DNA of 8,090 nt from Phycisphaerae bacterium (GTDB lineage: Bacteria; Planctomycetota; Phycisphaerae; Sedimentisphaerales; Anaerobacaceae), in the NCBI GenBank assembly GCA_030602845.1, contig JAUVYZ010000082.1, positions 1 through 8,090 on the forward strand, read 5' to 3'. The stretch's first letter is position 1. Each line of letters begins with the position of its first letter. The position numbers were made by a program, and so were the translations under genes. This document shows, piece after piece, positions 1 to 4,875 of this stretch. The notes below the pieces were generated by a model. That model was not told where the DNA came from, ran no database searches, and saw only the letters and a list, made by a program, of their open reading frames with translations.

Positions 1-988
1 TGGCCACGGAGATACCGACGTTGTCAAAGGCCGCGGCGTCGGAGGCGGTCAGCTTGGTTTCGATAATGTTGCAGGGATCGCTGAAATCGTAGATGTAGGC
101 CGAGCCGGAAAGACTGCCGGCGTCGTCATCCCAATACGCCCCCACGATGGCGGTGGAGCCGCTGAGGGCCACGGAGACGCCGAAGAAGTCCTCGGCGGCG
201 GCGTCGGAGGCGGTCAGCTTAGTTTCGATAATGTTGCAGGGATCGCTGAAATCAAAGAGGTACGCCGAGCCGGAATCCGTGCCGGCGTCGTCATTACCAC
301 GCGCCCCCACGAGGGCGGTGGCGCCGCTGATGGCCACGGACCAGCCAAAGTAGTCCCCGGCCGCAGCGTCGGAGGCGGTCAGCTTGATTTCGGTAATGTT
401 GCAGGGGTCGCTGAAATCGTACAGGTACGCTGAGCCGGAATCGCCGCCGGCATCGTCATTACCAAGCGCCCCAACGAGGGCGGTGGTGCCGCTGATGGCC
501 ACGGAGACGCCGAACTGGTCCCAAGCGGCGGTGTCGGAGGCAGTGAGTTTGATCTCGGTAATGTTGCAGGGATCGCTGAAATCGTACAGGTAGGCCGAGC
601 CGGAATCGCTGCCGGCATCGTCATTACCATACGCCCCCACGATAGCGGTGGAACCGCTGATGGCCACGGATTGGCCGAACTGGTCCACGGCGTCGGCATC
701 AGAGGCGGTCAGCTTGGTTTCGGTAATGCTGCAGGGATCACTGAAATCGTACAGGTAGGCTGAGCCGGACTCGCTGCCGGCATCGTCATCCAGATACGCC
801 CCCACGTGGGCGGTGTTGCCGCTGATGGCCACGGAGTAGCCGAAGTAGTCCCCGGCGGCGGCGTCGGAGGCGGTCAGCTTGGCCAACTGGCTATAGTCGG
901 CCAGGGCGGGCCCGGCGGCGGCCGAGATAACCGCGGCCGAGAATAACATCAGCAAAAATTTCCTGGTTATCTCTTCTCTCTTTTTCAT
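1..988 (-). CDS. FG-GAP repeat exported protein (partial, C-terminus beyond window)
   Basis: The reverse strand from the ATG at 988 stays open to the left edge (329 full codons), so the end of the gene is missing. Residues 1-30 form a signal peptide: a basic start (MKKREEITRK), a hydrophobic core, and an A-L-A cleavage site before DYSQ. From residue 38 the protein consists of 55-residue units containing F-G-x-S-V-A-I-S-G, V-G-A, an acidic D-D-D-A-G stretch, S-G-S-A-Y-L-Y and D-F-S-D-P-C-N. This matches FG-GAP (integrin-type beta-propeller blade) repeats, where the acidic loop usually binds calcium. Five full units and part of a sixth are present; a closed propeller usually has about seven. 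AAGGAGG lies 9 nt upstream of the ATG. Codons are much richer in G/C at third positions than the PEP-CTERM genes. It is divergent from the PEP-CTERM operon. The role is probably surface or extracellular binding; the ligand is unknown. Confidence 0.9.
   Translation of the reverse strand, partial: MKKREEITRKFLLMLFSAAVISAAAGPALADYSQLAKLTASDAAAGDYFGYSVAISGNTAHVGAYLDDDAGSESGSAYLYDFSDPCSITETKLTASDADAVDQFGQSVAISGSTAIVGAYGNDDAGSDSGSAYLYDFSDPCNITEIKLTASDTAAWDQFGVSVAISGTTALVGALGNDDAGGDSGSAYLYDFSDPCNITEIKLTASDAAAGDYFGWSVAISGATALVGARGNDDAGTDSGSAYLFDFSDPCNIIETKLTASDAAAEDFFGVSVALSGSTAIVGAYWDDDAGSLSGSAYIYDFSDPCNIIETKLTASDAAAFDNVGISVA
53..877 (-). repeat. Five tandem 165-bp FG-GAP coding repeats (sixth truncated at 1-52)
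   Basis: The word ggccacgga recurs at 2, 167, 332, 497, 662 and 827 (with one base change just before it at 166), an exact 165-bp period, or 55 codons. In coding direction the units are 877-713, 712-548, 547-383, 382-218 and 217-53, with a sixth beginning at 52. No indels occur between units. Differences cluster in a few codons: the residue after FG, and the residues around SG-x-TA and VGA. The similarity at DNA level implies recent duplication or ongoing gene conversion. Confidence 0.93.
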
Positions 989-997
989 CTTTTGTAT

Positions 998-1004
998 CCT
1001 CCTT
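998..1004 (-). promoter_or_regulatory. Strong ribosome binding site for the FG-GAP gene
   Basis: The reverse strand reads AAGGAGG followed by a 9-nt spacer and ATG at 988. This fixes the start codon. Confidence 0.85.
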
Positions 1005-1038
1005 TTAGTTTCGCGGTGCAAAATCCGGCGTGAACTAT

Positions 1039-1067
1039 ACTTTACTATAATCCGCAGGCCGTTTCAA
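1039..1067 (-). promoter_or_regulatory. Candidate sigma70-type promoter for the FG-GAP gene
   Basis: On the reverse strand, TTGAAA (1067-1062) is followed by a 17-nt spacer and TAAAGT (1044-1039), 4/6 to the -10 consensus. The implied transcription start near 1030 leaves a leader of about 40 nt. The assignment rests on consensus matching only; the local A/T richness offers other possible -10 boxes. Confidence 0.45.
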
Positions 1068-1088
1068 CCAAAAACGCCTGATAATATT

Positions 1089-1121
1089 GCATTTTTCAGC
1101 CTGTTTTTTATGCTGAAATGC
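1089..1121. repeat. Imperfect inverted repeat upstream of the FG-GAP promoter
   Basis: GCATTTTTCAGC (1089-1100) pairs with GCTGAAATGC (1112-1121), leaving two extra T bases bulged and an 11-nt T-rich loop. On the plus strand it is followed by TATTTTTAA, so it resembles a weak terminator, but no plus-strand gene ends nearby. Its place just upstream of the -35 box of the minus-strand promoter would also suit a regulator site. Confidence 0.4.
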
Positions 1122-1375
1122 TATTTTTAATGAACTTAGCTGTGGCAATCCTCAAAATCCCGCGAGATGTCCGCCTTAACCAGCGGTCCAGATAAGACTC
1201 ACCTGGCTTGAACAACAAACAGCGAGCAACTTTTTTACAGATAAAAGCGATTTTTAATAATTTTTTTACATGTCCGTTACCTGTCAAAATTGCCTGTTAC
1301 AGTGCTTTTAAGTGGTATCGCGGGATAATCGGCTCTGGGTTGTCCGGCACGATGCAAAAAATTTGAAAAAAAGTC

Positions 1376-1404
1376 TTGACTTTCAGAAACTAATCTGGTT
1401 AAAT
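1376..1404 (+). promoter_or_regulatory. Candidate promoter for the PEP-CTERM operon
   Basis: TTGACT (1376-1381) is separated by 17 nt from TTAAAT (1399-1404, 4/6 to consensus), with an A-rich tract just upstream. If used, the leader to the ATG at 1732 would exceed 300 nt and contain the palindromic elements. A closer promoter cannot be excluded. Confidence 0.35.
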
Positions 1405-1423
1405 AACACCATCAGCTTGGGGG

Positions 1424-1442
1424 CTGTGAGAAAACTCATCAG
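1424..1442 (+). other. Small bulged hairpin in the putative operon leader
   Basis: CTGTGAG (1424-1430) can pair with CTCATCAG (1435-1442) around an AAAA loop with one bulged base. A competing pairing CAGC/GCTG lies just upstream (about 1413-1426). It lies about 20 nt downstream of the candidate -10 box. No known riboswitch class was recognised. Confidence 0.25.
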
Positions 1443-1527
1443 TAGAAGTAATATCTATTTTGCTTTGTAGCTATTTTGTTCTGTATAAAAAGTTTGTGTA
1501 GGGACACACGTTGAAAATAAGGTCGAT

Positions 1528-1582
1528 GTAGGGGCAGGTCTACGTGCCTGCTCTGAGGGTAACCACAGAGGGTTGCCCCTAC
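1528..1582. repeat. 55-bp three-armed palindromic element (dispersed-repeat type)
   Basis: Perfect 9-bp outer arms GTAGGGGCA (1528-1536) and TGCCCCTAC (1574-1582) enclose two inner hairpins: GCAGG/CCTGC around 1535-1552, and GGGTAACC with GGTTGCCC around 1557-1578 (one mismatch). The inner hairpins slightly overlap the outer arms, so the forms compete. The fold resembles a small clover. Similar G/C-rich palindromes occur as noncoding dispersed repeats in many environmental bacterial genomes; that comparison is from memory and copy number cannot be seen here. Confidence 0.6.
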
Positions 1583-1595
1583 CGAAAATCGGGGC

Positions 1596-1648
1596 GGGAG
1601 AAACTCCCAAGGGCGGGGAAGCTCGAGAAGTAACGGCAGAGAGTCTGC
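1596..1648. repeat. Two short perfect hairpins beside the palindromic element
   Basis: GGGAG-AAA-CTCCC occupies 1596-1608 and GCAGA-GAG-TCTGC occupies 1636-1648, followed by the palindrome TGCGCGCA at 1646-1653. Neither is followed by a T-run, so they are not classical terminators. They may be decayed parts of a larger repeat that includes 1528-1582. Confidence 0.35.
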
Positions 1649-1680
1649 GCGCATAGCAAATGGGCAAATGCATGTGTGTA

Positions 1681-1700
1681 TTGATATAAAGCTTTATCAA
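1681..1700. promoter_or_regulatory. Operator-like palindrome upstream of the first PEP-CTERM gene
   Basis: A perfect 12-bp palindrome ATAAAGCTTTAT (1686-1697) is flanked by TTG (1681-1683) and CAA (1698-1700), giving a near-symmetric 20-bp site. It lies about 30 nt before the ATG at 1732. A dimeric repressor site is possible. A chance palindrome in A/T-rich DNA is the main alternative. Confidence 0.3.
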
Positions 1701-1731
1701 ATGTTTTTTTGTCTTCGAAGGAAGGTGAAAG

Positions 1732-2400
1732 ATGAGAAAAGTAATTGTCCTGACGGCCCTGGTGCTTTTGCCGGCGCTGAGCGGCCCGGCCAACGCCGAG
1801 CTGATGGCAATCTGGGACTTTGGCCAGGACGGACCTCGTTATACCGAGGATCCAGATGCGTGGAATGTTGCTGACAAACCTGAACTGAGCATATCAGGTA
1901 GAGATTATGATACTAACGGTAAAGATGGGCTCGCCTACTTCGACGCGGCGGAGTACTGGCATAGTGCGGGCCAGGCCGGTGCGTGGGATAATGCCACAGC
2001 TGACTCCCAGTGGGTTATGACGATCAATACAACGGGTTGGCAGGATATGACAATCAGGTGGGATTATAGGTCCGAAAATACCCCAGATGATTTGGGTCCC
2101 TCAAGCTTTGATTTCGATTATAGAGTCGGCAGCAGCGGCTATTGGACAGAAATGCTAAATAATCAATCGATGACACGCGATTATAATTGGCATGAATTTA
2201 GCTATGAGTTGTTGGCCATATCAGCCATTGAAAACCAGCCCTTTGTTCAGTTTCGTGTGAATGATCTCAACCGTGATGAATCGGGCGGTAACTTTAGGTT
2301 CGATAATCTTGAAATGACCGGTGTTCCCGAACCTTGCTCCATTGCTTTGCTTGGCATAGGTGTGTTAATGGCTCTTACCCGGAAAAGGCGGCTTGTTTAG
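1732..2400 (+). CDS. PEP-CTERM sorting domain protein 1
   Basis: The protein has 222 residues. Residues 1-22 form a signal peptide (MRKVIVLTALVLLPAL, cleavage after A-N-A). Residues about 23-195 are a beta-rich exported domain with many W, Y, D and N residues that I do not assign to a named family. The tail is a PEP-CTERM signal: V-P-E-P at 198-201, a hydrophobic segment at about 203-216, then R-K-R-R at 217-220. Exosortases recognise this tail, and the proteins end up in the envelope or extracellular matrix. AAGGAAGG sits a few bases before the ATG within a GAAGGTGAAAGATGAG box shared with the third gene. It is probably the first gene of the operon; the next gene starts 85 nt downstream. The residue after PEP is Cys rather than the usual Ala. 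Substrate or role is unknown. Confidence 0.9.
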   Translation: MRKVIVLTALVLLPALSGPANAELMAIWDFGQDGPRYTEDPDAWNVADKPELSISGRDYDTNGKDGLAYFDAAEYWHSAGQAGAWDNATADSQWVMTINTTGWQDMTIRWDYRSENTPDDLGPSSFDFDYRVGSSGYWTEMLNNQSMTRDYNWHEFSYELLAISAIENQPFVQFRVNDLNRDESGGNFRFDNLEMTGVPEPCSIALLGIGVLMALTRKRRLV

Positions 2401-2415
2401 GTGGTTTTGGTGGAG

Positions 2416-2462
2416 CTCTTGGAATAAGAGTAATTTACGTTCTGGGGCAAATAAATAGAACG
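2416..2462 (+). other. Two adjacent small inverted repeats between PEP-CTERM genes 1 and 2
   Basis: CTCTT-ggaat-AAGAG (2416-2430) and CGTTCT with AGAACG (2438-2443 and 2457-2462, 13-nt loop) occupy most of the 85-nt gap and are followed by G7. There is no T-run, so a terminator is unlikely. RNA processing or attenuation within the operon is possible. Confidence 0.3.
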
Positions 2463-2485
2463 GGGGGGATGAAGAAGGGCGAAAG

Positions 2486-3064
2486 ATGAGGATGATAAGA
2501 AGGACGAGTTTTTTTAGTTTATTGGTTGCAATAGTGTTTGCACAAAATGCAGGCGCAATACCTGTCGGCGGGGTACTGCACGACAGCTATAGTGGAACGT
2601 TCGACACTGGATTCGGTCTTGCCGTAGTCGACTGCGAAGTTTATGCATATACATCGGGCGAATATGTATATACCTACCAGATATCTAATAATTCTACTAT
2701 AGGGTTTAGCTTTTTCTCCGCAGGGATACCGGAAGGTGGCGATGCGTGGTCACCGAGCGTCGACAGCGACCCGATAAGCGGCTATGTTGACCCGGTTTTC
2801 TGGACTGTCGCCGGTTCGCCGGTTCAAAGCGTGGATTATCTATTCGCCGATACGATTGACAACACCGAAACCTCTGCACTTTTGTGGTTCGTCAGCAGCC
2901 ACACATCCCATCTGGGCGTGGGTACGTTGTTTGGCGGGAATGTATCCACTACGGGAGATTTACTTACGCCGATACCGGAGCCGGCAACGTTTTTATTGCT
3001 CGGCACGGCGGGGTTATGGATTCTTACGCGGAAAAGGCGGTCCGCATTAAAAACTGAAAACTAA
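2486..3064 (+). CDS. PEP-CTERM sorting domain protein 2 (paralogue of protein 3)
   Basis: The protein has 192 residues. Its signal peptide spans residues 1-24 (MRMIRRTSFFSLLVAIVFAQ, cleavage after A-G-A). The mature domain contains L-A-V-V-D, S-G-E-Y-V-Y-T-Y-Q-I and I-P-E-G-G, all matched in the next gene. The tail is I-P-E-P-A-T at 163-168, a hydrophobic stretch to about 180, then T-R-K-R-R. GAAGGGCGAAAG precedes the ATG at 2486. An ATG at 2469 is out of frame and ends within seven codons. The last four residues K-T-E-N and the stop codon are encoded by a 14-bp minisatellite, so the true tail after the R-K-R-R anchor may be variable. It is presumably envelope-anchored or released through an exosortase; molecular function is unknown. 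Confidence 0.9.
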   Translation: MRMIRRTSFFSLLVAIVFAQNAGAIPVGGVLHDSYSGTFDTGFGLAVVDCEVYAYTSGEYVYTYQISNNSTIGFSFFSAGIPEGGDAWSPSVDSDPISGYVDPVFWTVAGSPVQSVDYLFADTIDNTETSALLWFVSSHTSHLGVGTLFGGNVSTTGDLLTPIPEPATFLLLGTAGLWILTRKRRSALKTEN

Positions 3065-3084
3065 AAACTGAAAACTAAAAACTG
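3048..3084 (+). repeat. 14-bp minisatellite spanning the stop codon of PEP-CTERM gene 2
   Basis: The unit taaaaactgaaaac is repeated 2.6 times without mismatch (3048-3061, 3062-3075, 3076-3084). The first copy encodes the tail K-T-E-N and the second begins with the TAA stop at 3062-3064. The array ends about 9 nt before the shared ribosome-site box of the next gene (3093-3108), so copy number would also alter the spacing between the two genes. Confidence 0.9.
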
Positions 3085-3103
3085 TCGTGAAAGAAGGTGA
3101 AAG

Positions 3104-3712
3104 ATGAGGGTGATAAGAAAAATCGGATTTTTTAGTTTATTGGCTGTTGCAACGTTATTTGCACAGGATGCAGCTGCGACGCTCACCAGCTCGCATTACG
3201 ATGGCAGTACATATTATTACACGCCTGGGGGTCTTCATGGACGTATAGATTTTGCCGTTTATGATACGCAGACCTACCCGGACGAATTCATTGGTGCTGG
3301 TGGGTTTCAAGCGCCCGGTTCAGGCCGATACATTTACGTATATCAGATATTCCATAATCCCAGTGTTAATCCGGCACTTTCGTATTTCGCCATATTAGGT
3401 ATCGAGGGATCTCCGGTAGGTGGTATCGGTTGTCAGGACGACCAGAGCGGGGGTATAGCGTCGAGCGACGAATATTTTACTGCGTCAAAAGGAGTCTGGG
3501 AGTTTCAGGACGAACACGGACAAGGCATTTTATTTGCCGGTGAGCATTCATGGTTTTTGGTGTTGAGCAGTGAGACTGACTGGGTTGTAGGCGAATACGA
3601 GATAAGAGCTGCCGGCGACTTGCCGGTTCCTATACCTGAGCCTGCTATGATAACACTGCTTGGCATCGGCGGCGTGCTGACGATTTGTGCAAGACGAAGA
3701 AAATCCGCTTAG
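3104..3712 (+). CDS. PEP-CTERM sorting domain protein 3 (paralogue of protein 2)
   Basis: The protein has 202 residues. Its signal peptide (MRVIRKIGFFSLLAVATLFA, cleavage near D-A-A-A) closely resembles that of the preceding gene. The mature part shares F-A-V-Y-D, S-G-R-Y-I-Y-V-Y-Q-I, a short I-x-G-x-P segment, and the approach to the tail (G-D-L before P-I-P-E-P). The sorting tail is I-P-E-P-A at 177-181, a hydrophobic segment, then A-R-R-R-K. It starts 39 nt after the preceding gene, with GAAGGTGAAAG before the ATG, identical to the box of gene 1. It is most simply a tandem duplicate of gene 2 that has diverged. No enzymatic motif is visible; a matrix or surface structural role is a guess from family context. 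Confidence 0.9.
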   Translation: MRVIRKIGFFSLLAVATLFAQDAAATLTSSHYDGSTYYYTPGGLHGRIDFAVYDTQTYPDEFIGAGGFQAPGSGRYIYVYQIFHNPSVNPALSYFAILGIEGSPVGGIGCQDDQSGGIASSDEYFTASKGVWEFQDEHGQGILFAGEHSWFLVLSSETDWVVGEYEIRAAGDLPVPIPEPAMITLLGIGGVLTICARRRKSA

Positions 3713-3750
3713 TGATATGGGGCTTGTTTTGCACAATTAAATTTTATAAC

Positions 3751-3755
3751 AGGAG
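3751..3755 (+). promoter_or_regulatory. Ribosome binding site that decides the start of PEP-CTERM gene 4
   Basis: AGGAG at 3751-3755 lies 11 nt before the ATG at 3767. A frame opening at the GTG of 3755 would have to begin inside this site, so 3767 is preferred. A GTG at 3761 (5-nt spacing) is a weaker alternative. Confidence 0.65.
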
Positions 3756-3766
3756 TGGGGGTGGTA

Positions 3767-4354
3767 ATGAGACGCAATAGCTCGATATTCATTAGATGGC
3801 GGGCGGTAATATTAGAGACTATATTTATTTTGTGTGTTTTGCTTGAGCCGGCGTATTGTGAAACAGACGGCACTGCGCTTTTGCTTCAGCAAACACCTCC
3901 CCAGGGCGGCACAATAACTCCGGATGTAGGGGTCCATCACTTTGACCTGAATACGGATGTTACTTTGACTGCGGTTCCAAGACCGGGCTATCAATTCGTT
4001 TATTGGCTGGGTGATGTGAGTGACCCGACCGCAAATAGAACCGTTGTGTATCTGGATGCGCCGAAAATCGTCATTGCGATATTTGAGCGAGCTGAATATA
4101 AATTTTTGGATGTGCAGGAGATGACACAGAGTGCACCTGGCGGCGGTTTATTCGCCGGTGCCGCAGACTATGCCCGGCAGGGGTTTGGTGGGGGTGGCGG
4201 TAGAAAGCCGGAAAAGCCACGCTGGCCAGAACCGCCTGACGGAGAGCCGGAGCCGGAGCCGGATGACTTTCCGGTGCCGATACCTGAGCCGGCGACGGTT
4301 TGCCTGCTGAGCCTCGGCGGATTAATCCTGCTCCGCAGAAGACGCAGAGCATAA
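3767..4354 (+). CDS. PEP-CTERM protein 4 with InlB B-repeat-like domain
   Basis: The protein has 195 residues from the ATG at 3767. The signal peptide is about residues 1-31 (MRRNSSIFIRWRAVILETIF, then a hydrophobic core ending A-Y-C). Residues about 37-107 match the divergent InlB B-repeat pattern: G-G-T-I-T-P, V-T-L-T-A-V-P, G-Y-Q-F-V-Y-W-L-G-D, N-R-T-V-V-Y-L and I-V-I-A-I-F. This small beta-rich fold is often found in surface and adhesion proteins. Residues about 124-170 are low complexity: a Gly run at 140-145, then a Pro/Glu-rich linker (E-P-E-P-E-P). The tail is I-P-E-P-A-T at 172-177, a hydrophobic segment, and five arginines. The gap of 54 nt places it last in the operon. It is unrelated to genes 2 and 3 outside the tail. 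The linker looks like a spacer that holds the B-repeat away from the envelope (inference). Confidence 0.88.
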   Translation: MRRNSSIFIRWRAVILETIFILCVLLEPAYCETDGTALLLQQTPPQGGTITPDVGVHHFDLNTDVTLTAVPRPGYQFVYWLGDVSDPTANRTVVYLDAPKIVIAIFERAEYKFLDVQEMTQSAPGGGLFAGAADYARQGFGGGGGRKPEKPRWPEPPDGEPEPEPDDFPVPIPEPATVCLLSLGGLILLRRRRRA

Positions 4355-4416
4355 CAGAGCTGTTTACAAAGATAGTGCAAAAGCAGTAGCGTTTGTACCG
4401 AGGGAGTATTTGATAG

Positions 4417-4474
4417 GGCCTGAAATTGAATTCGTCCCCCCTACCCCCTATAAGGGAAATTGTGTTATCAGGCC
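4417..4474. repeat. 7-bp inverted repeat in the convergent intergenic region
   Basis: GGCCTGA (4417-4423) and TCAGGCC (4468-4474) flank a 44-nt interior that contains CCCTATAAGGG. The element lies between two converging transcription units and could help both terminate, but neither side ends in a T-run. The rest of 4355-4416 holds nothing recognisable. Confidence 0.35.
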
Positions 4475-4488
4475 AACCGTCCTCACTC

Positions 4489-4573
4489 GTCCCGTTAGAA
4501 ATTCCACAAAAGCGTCTCAGTCCCCGAAAGGCCCGATTTGGGTTCCCGCAAAGCGGGGTCCCTCTAACGGGAC
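4489..4573. repeat. 85-bp structured inverted-repeat element overlapping a stop codon
   Basis: Perfect 11-bp arms GTCCCGTTAGA (4489-4499) and TCTAACGGGAC (4563-4573) enclose an interior hairpin whose core is CCCGC-AAA-GCGGG (about 4544-4556), extended by GGG/CCC with two mismatches. The right arm supplies the TAG stop (4564-4566, reverse strand) and the last codons of the YkgJ-family gene. The size and nested symmetry suggest a nonautonomous palindromic repeat or a strong 3' end structure. Confidence 0.55.
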
Positions 4574-4836
4574 TCGAATCTATGGCCACAGGTATCCGCA
4601 GTAATGAACTCGGATTCAGTTCTTGGGTATTTTCTGCAATTTAATGGGCGGATTGTGTAAATGGAACAATAAGATTCACCGTCCGATTTGTACTTGAGGA
4701 AGGGACAGACATTAGGCAGCCTACAACAGGCGGCACAATTAATACATTCGCCTTTGCGTCTTTTAGAAACAGGCAGCACTGAAGTAAAAATTCTTTTTAT
4801 TTTAGCAGCCCAGGTATTTCTTTTTTTATCAGCCAT
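4564..4836 (-). CDS. YkgJ-family cysteine-cluster (zinc/iron-chelating) small protein
   Basis: The protein has 90 residues. After a basic N-terminus, the core has C31-x2-C34-x2-C37-C38, C44-P-F-L, Y-C57-S-I-Y, R-P-L-N-C67-R-K-Y-P and C83-G-H. This is the classic YkgJ/UPF0153 pattern (C-x2-C-x2-C-C, then C-x-I-Y-x2-R-P-x2-C-R-x-Y-P) of a small domain thought to bind zinc or iron. No signal peptide is visible, so it is probably cytoplasmic. The ribosome site is weak (AAGAGATGCCGG region), fitting translation after the upstream gene 39 nt away, with which it is probably cotranscribed. The last codons and the stop lie in an inverted-repeat arm; since the final family cysteine is present, the domain looks complete. 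Exact function is not established for the family. Confidence 0.88.
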   Translation of the reverse strand: MADKKRNTWAAKIKRIFTSVLPVSKRRKGECINCAACCRLPNVCPFLKYKSDGESYCSIYTIRPLNCRKYPRTESEFITADTCGHRFESR

Positions 4837-4875
4837 AATCCGGCATCTCTTAAATAAACACCCTCATCACAGGCC

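Larger units (their letters stand above)
1005..1717. other. Divergent intergenic region, no gene seen
   Basis: No reading frame here has a credible start, ribosome site and protein character; the frames at 1439-1654 and 1455-1793 on the minus strand run through palindromic DNA and into the next gene. About 1005-1500 is A/T-rich with runs of T and A (1230-1270, 1356-1372). About 1520-1660 is G/C-rich and full of hairpins. It holds candidate promoters for both flanking genes and the repeats listed separately. Confidence 0.7.

Noticed and set aside
379..699. Long frames on both strands inside the FG-GAP repeats (for example 379-699 minus, 147-353 plus)
   Set aside because: They are out-of-frame readings of the 165-bp repeat; the true frame is the minus-strand one from 988, which has a ribosome site, signal peptide and FG-GAP motifs.
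1420..1445. CTGATGAG on the minus strand, resembling a hammerhead ribozyme core
   Set aside because: No GAAA follows a second stem and the three required stems cannot be drawn.
1528..1582. Possible tRNA from the three-armed fold
   Set aside because: No anticodon arm, T-loop or conserved D-loop bases; the outer stem is 9 bp and there are only two inner hairpins.
2462..2468. G7 run as a phase-variation tract
   Set aside because: It lies upstream of the ribosome site in an intergenic gap, so slippage would not shift a reading frame, and 7 G is short for a contingency tract.
3755..3766. GTG start at 3755 for the fourth PEP-CTERM gene
   Set aside because: The GTG begins at the last base of the AGGAG ribosome site itself; ATG at 3767 gives a normal signal peptide beginning MRRN.
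4560..4590. TTCGAGTCCC on the minus strand, resembling a tRNA T-loop
   Set aside because: The flanking bases do not form a T-arm stem, no acceptor, D or anticodon arms are present, and the bases are part of the YkgJ-family coding end.
4410..4644. Small plus-strand and minus-strand frames between 4071 and 4644
   Set aside because: They cross inverted repeats and the two real genes, lack ribosome sites, and show no protein-like pattern.
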